Origin: Arenibacter sp. P308M17
GTDB taxonomy: Bacteria > Bacteroidota > Bacteroidia > Flavobacteriales > Flavobacteriaceae
NCBI RefSeq assembly: GCF_003426735.1
Contig: NZ_QVON01000007.1
Location: 124,001 to 188,000 of the forward strand
Length of the DNA: 64,000 bases
Reading direction: 5' to 3'
The notes below the pieces were generated by a model. That model was not told the origin of the DNA. It made no database searches and saw only the letters and a program-made list of their open reading frames with translations. Of the stretch, positions 62,823 through 64,000 are shown one piece after another; positions within the stretch are counted from its first letter, which is position 1, and each line of letters starts with the position of its first letter. Position numbers and translations under genes: made by a program.

Positions 62823-63963
62823 TACCTATCTCTCATATAACAATATTGTTTCCTCCTTGGGCTTTGATAGTCCTACAGTGGTAAAAAATATGCATGAGGG
62901 ATTATCGGGGATAACATTAATTGAGGATGAAAACCTGTTTCCCGATCCGTTTTACGCTTCGGTCATCGATTCCCATTACCTAAGTAAGGCCTTTAAAAAA
63001 TTGGGCCGGAATGGTGGTTATACCCGCTTGGAGCAAATGATGATCCTATCCCTGGGCAATATCATTACCGCCTCCGGAGTTGAATTAACGGATAGGGTAG
63101 GACTCATTCTGTCCACCACCAAAGGAAATATAGACTGTCTGGATCCGAAACACCATATGCCCCCGGAAAGGGCCTATTTGGGAACTTTAGGGCATATCGT
63201 AAAGAATTACTTTGGCTTTGCCACAGAGCCTATTGTACTTTCCAATGCCTGTGTGTCCGGACTATTGGCCATTGCTGTAGGTAAAAGATTTATTTCCCAG
63301 GGAACCTTCGATCAGGTTTTTATAGTTGGGGGCGATGTTGTTTCCAATTTTATACTTTCGGGCTTCAATTCTTTCCAAGCATTGAGCCCCCTGCCCTGCA
63401 AACCCTATTGCAAGCAAAGATCCGGCATCAATATAGGAGAGGCGGCCGCTAGTGTCCTGATAACCAAGGACAACAACAATTTACCCGCAGAGGCCGTAGA
63501 AATACTGGGCGAAGCTTCCTGTAACGATGCCAATCATATTTCCGGCCCATCAAGAACAGGGGAAGGCCTTTACCGGAGTATTCTTTCGGCTTTTAAAGAA
63601 GCCAAGGTTGGCCCTAGCCATATAGATTATATTTCCGCCCATGGCACTGCAACCCAGTTCAATGATGAGATGGAGGCCATAGCCTTGAACAGACTAGGTC
63701 TGGGCTCTGTTCCATTGAACAGCCTAAAAGGTTATTTTGGACATACCCTGGGGGCATCCGGCCTTGTGGAAACCATTGTGGGCATGCACTCCCTCTACCA
63801 CAACACCTTGTATTCCTCCATGGGCTTCACCGAGTTGGGAGTATCGCAACCCCTTAATATTATTACGGCTCCTACGGTCAGGAATTTAGATTGCTTCTTA
63901 AAGACAGCCTCCGGTTTTGGAGGTTGCAATACGGCAGCCGTGTTTAAAAAGCTAGGATCATGA
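62815..63963 (+). CDS. Beta-ketoacyl synthase 2
   Basis: A 382-residue KAS with the full triad: C146 in LSNACVSGLLAIAVG, His in SAHGTATQFNDEMEAI and His in GYFGHTLGASGLVE, and SGFGGCNTAAVF near the end. It is divergent from the KAS at 53270 and belongs to the pigment-type (ApeO/R-like) group. The following gene overlaps it by 4 bp and may be its partner chain-length factor, but is cut by the window edge. Confidence 0.93.
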   Translation: MNSTYLSYNNIVSSLGFDSPTVVKNMHEGLSGITLIEDENLFPDPFYASVIDSHYLSKAFKKLGRNGGYTRLEQMMILSLGNIITASGVELTDRVGLILSTTKGNIDCLDPKHHMPPERAYLGTLGHIVKNYFGFATEPIVLSNACVSGLLAIAVGKRFISQGTFDQVFIVGGDVVSNFILSGFNSFQALSPLPCKPYCKQRSGINIGEAAASVLITKDNNNLPAEAVEILGEASCNDANHISGPSRTGEGLYRSILSAFKEAKVGPSHIDYISAHGTATQFNDEMEAIALNRLGLGSVPLNSLKGYFGHTLGASGLVETIVGMHSLYHNTLYSSMGFTELGVSQPLNIITAPTVRNLDCFLKTASGFGGCNTAAVFKKLGS

Positions 63964-64000
63964 AGACCGGACAGCTAAAAATAAAGGGATATTGCAGTAT
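63960..64000 (+). CDS. Start of a further pigment-cluster gene (cut by window edge)
   Basis: The overlapping ATGA gives ATG at 63960 and MKTGQLKIKGYCS to the edge. The overlap implies translational coupling with the KAS. The beginning recalls the short beta-strand start of KAS/chain-length-factor proteins in such clusters, but 13 residues are too few for a firm call. Confidence 0.4.
   Translation, partial: MKTGQLKIKGYCS

Overview
The window is chromosomal DNA of a member of the Bacteroidetes, almost certainly a marine Flavobacteriaceae (Arenibacter/Maribacter/Zobellia-like; the genus is inference). Pointers are the flavobacterial gene families (BshC, DUF2795, DUF6428, DUF4105, LysM plus periplasmic-binding fusion, SecA of 1119 residues), moderate-to-low GC with AT-rich spacers, -7 boxes of the type TAnnTTTG, very few Shine-Dalgarno sequences, and a flexirubin/dialkylresorcinol pigment cluster. 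I saw no rRNA, tRNA, CRISPR array or transposase gene.

Layout. 1-13.9 kb: mostly minus-strand housekeeping genes (yidC, cut by the left edge; pyrG; an OsmC/LysM group; guaA; a PLP decarboxylase; bshC), with one TIM-barrel enzyme and one flavin-oxidase-family gene on the plus strand. The spacers around guaA are rich in inverted repeats. 14-24.6 kb: plus-strand accessory metabolism and envelope genes (M14 metallopeptidase, GH20 hexosaminidase, RluF, GNAT-nitrilase fusion, CarboxypepD-like surface protein, S66 peptidase). 24.7-41.3 kb: recQ, then kdsD-tatC-(decayed carboxymuconolactone decarboxylase)-lptB, pssA, a DUF4105 protein, an ABC-F ATPase, a shrunken methyltransferase-like protein, PduO, DUF2795, secA and an orphan HisKA_2 sensor kinase.

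41.8-45.9 kb is an arsenic-resistance island (arsR, DUF6428, arsenate-reductase-like phosphatase, ACR3 pump). It lies between two direct copies of a 79-residue secreted protein gene that also share upstream DNA. Two of its own genes carry a duplicated leader of about 150 bp. A Bcr/CflA-type exporter and a small secreted protein follow.

48.3-64.0 kb is the left part of a flexirubin-type cluster: halogenase-like flavoprotein, tyrosine ammonia-lyase, WG-repeat protein, FabG, KAS, ACP, LpxL-like acyltransferase, DarA, DarB, two hotdog dehydratases, a small HTH-like protein, a BtrH-like acyltransferase, an ABC exporter pair, thioesterase, a second KAS and the first codons of a further gene cut by the right edge. 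The expected logic is that the lyase makes the p-coumarate starter, the type II FAS/PKS genes extend it to an aryl polyene, DarA/DarB build the dialkylresorcinol, an acyltransferase joins the two as an ester, and the ABC pair exports it or helps localise it.

Between genes there is a striking population of inverted repeats: a short and an expanded copy of a MITE-like element sharing ACATGACAAAAT ends, a 185-bp unit with perfect 20-bp ends, and at least seven GC-rich hairpins built on CCTGCCCG/CCCGCC/CCTGTCC arms.
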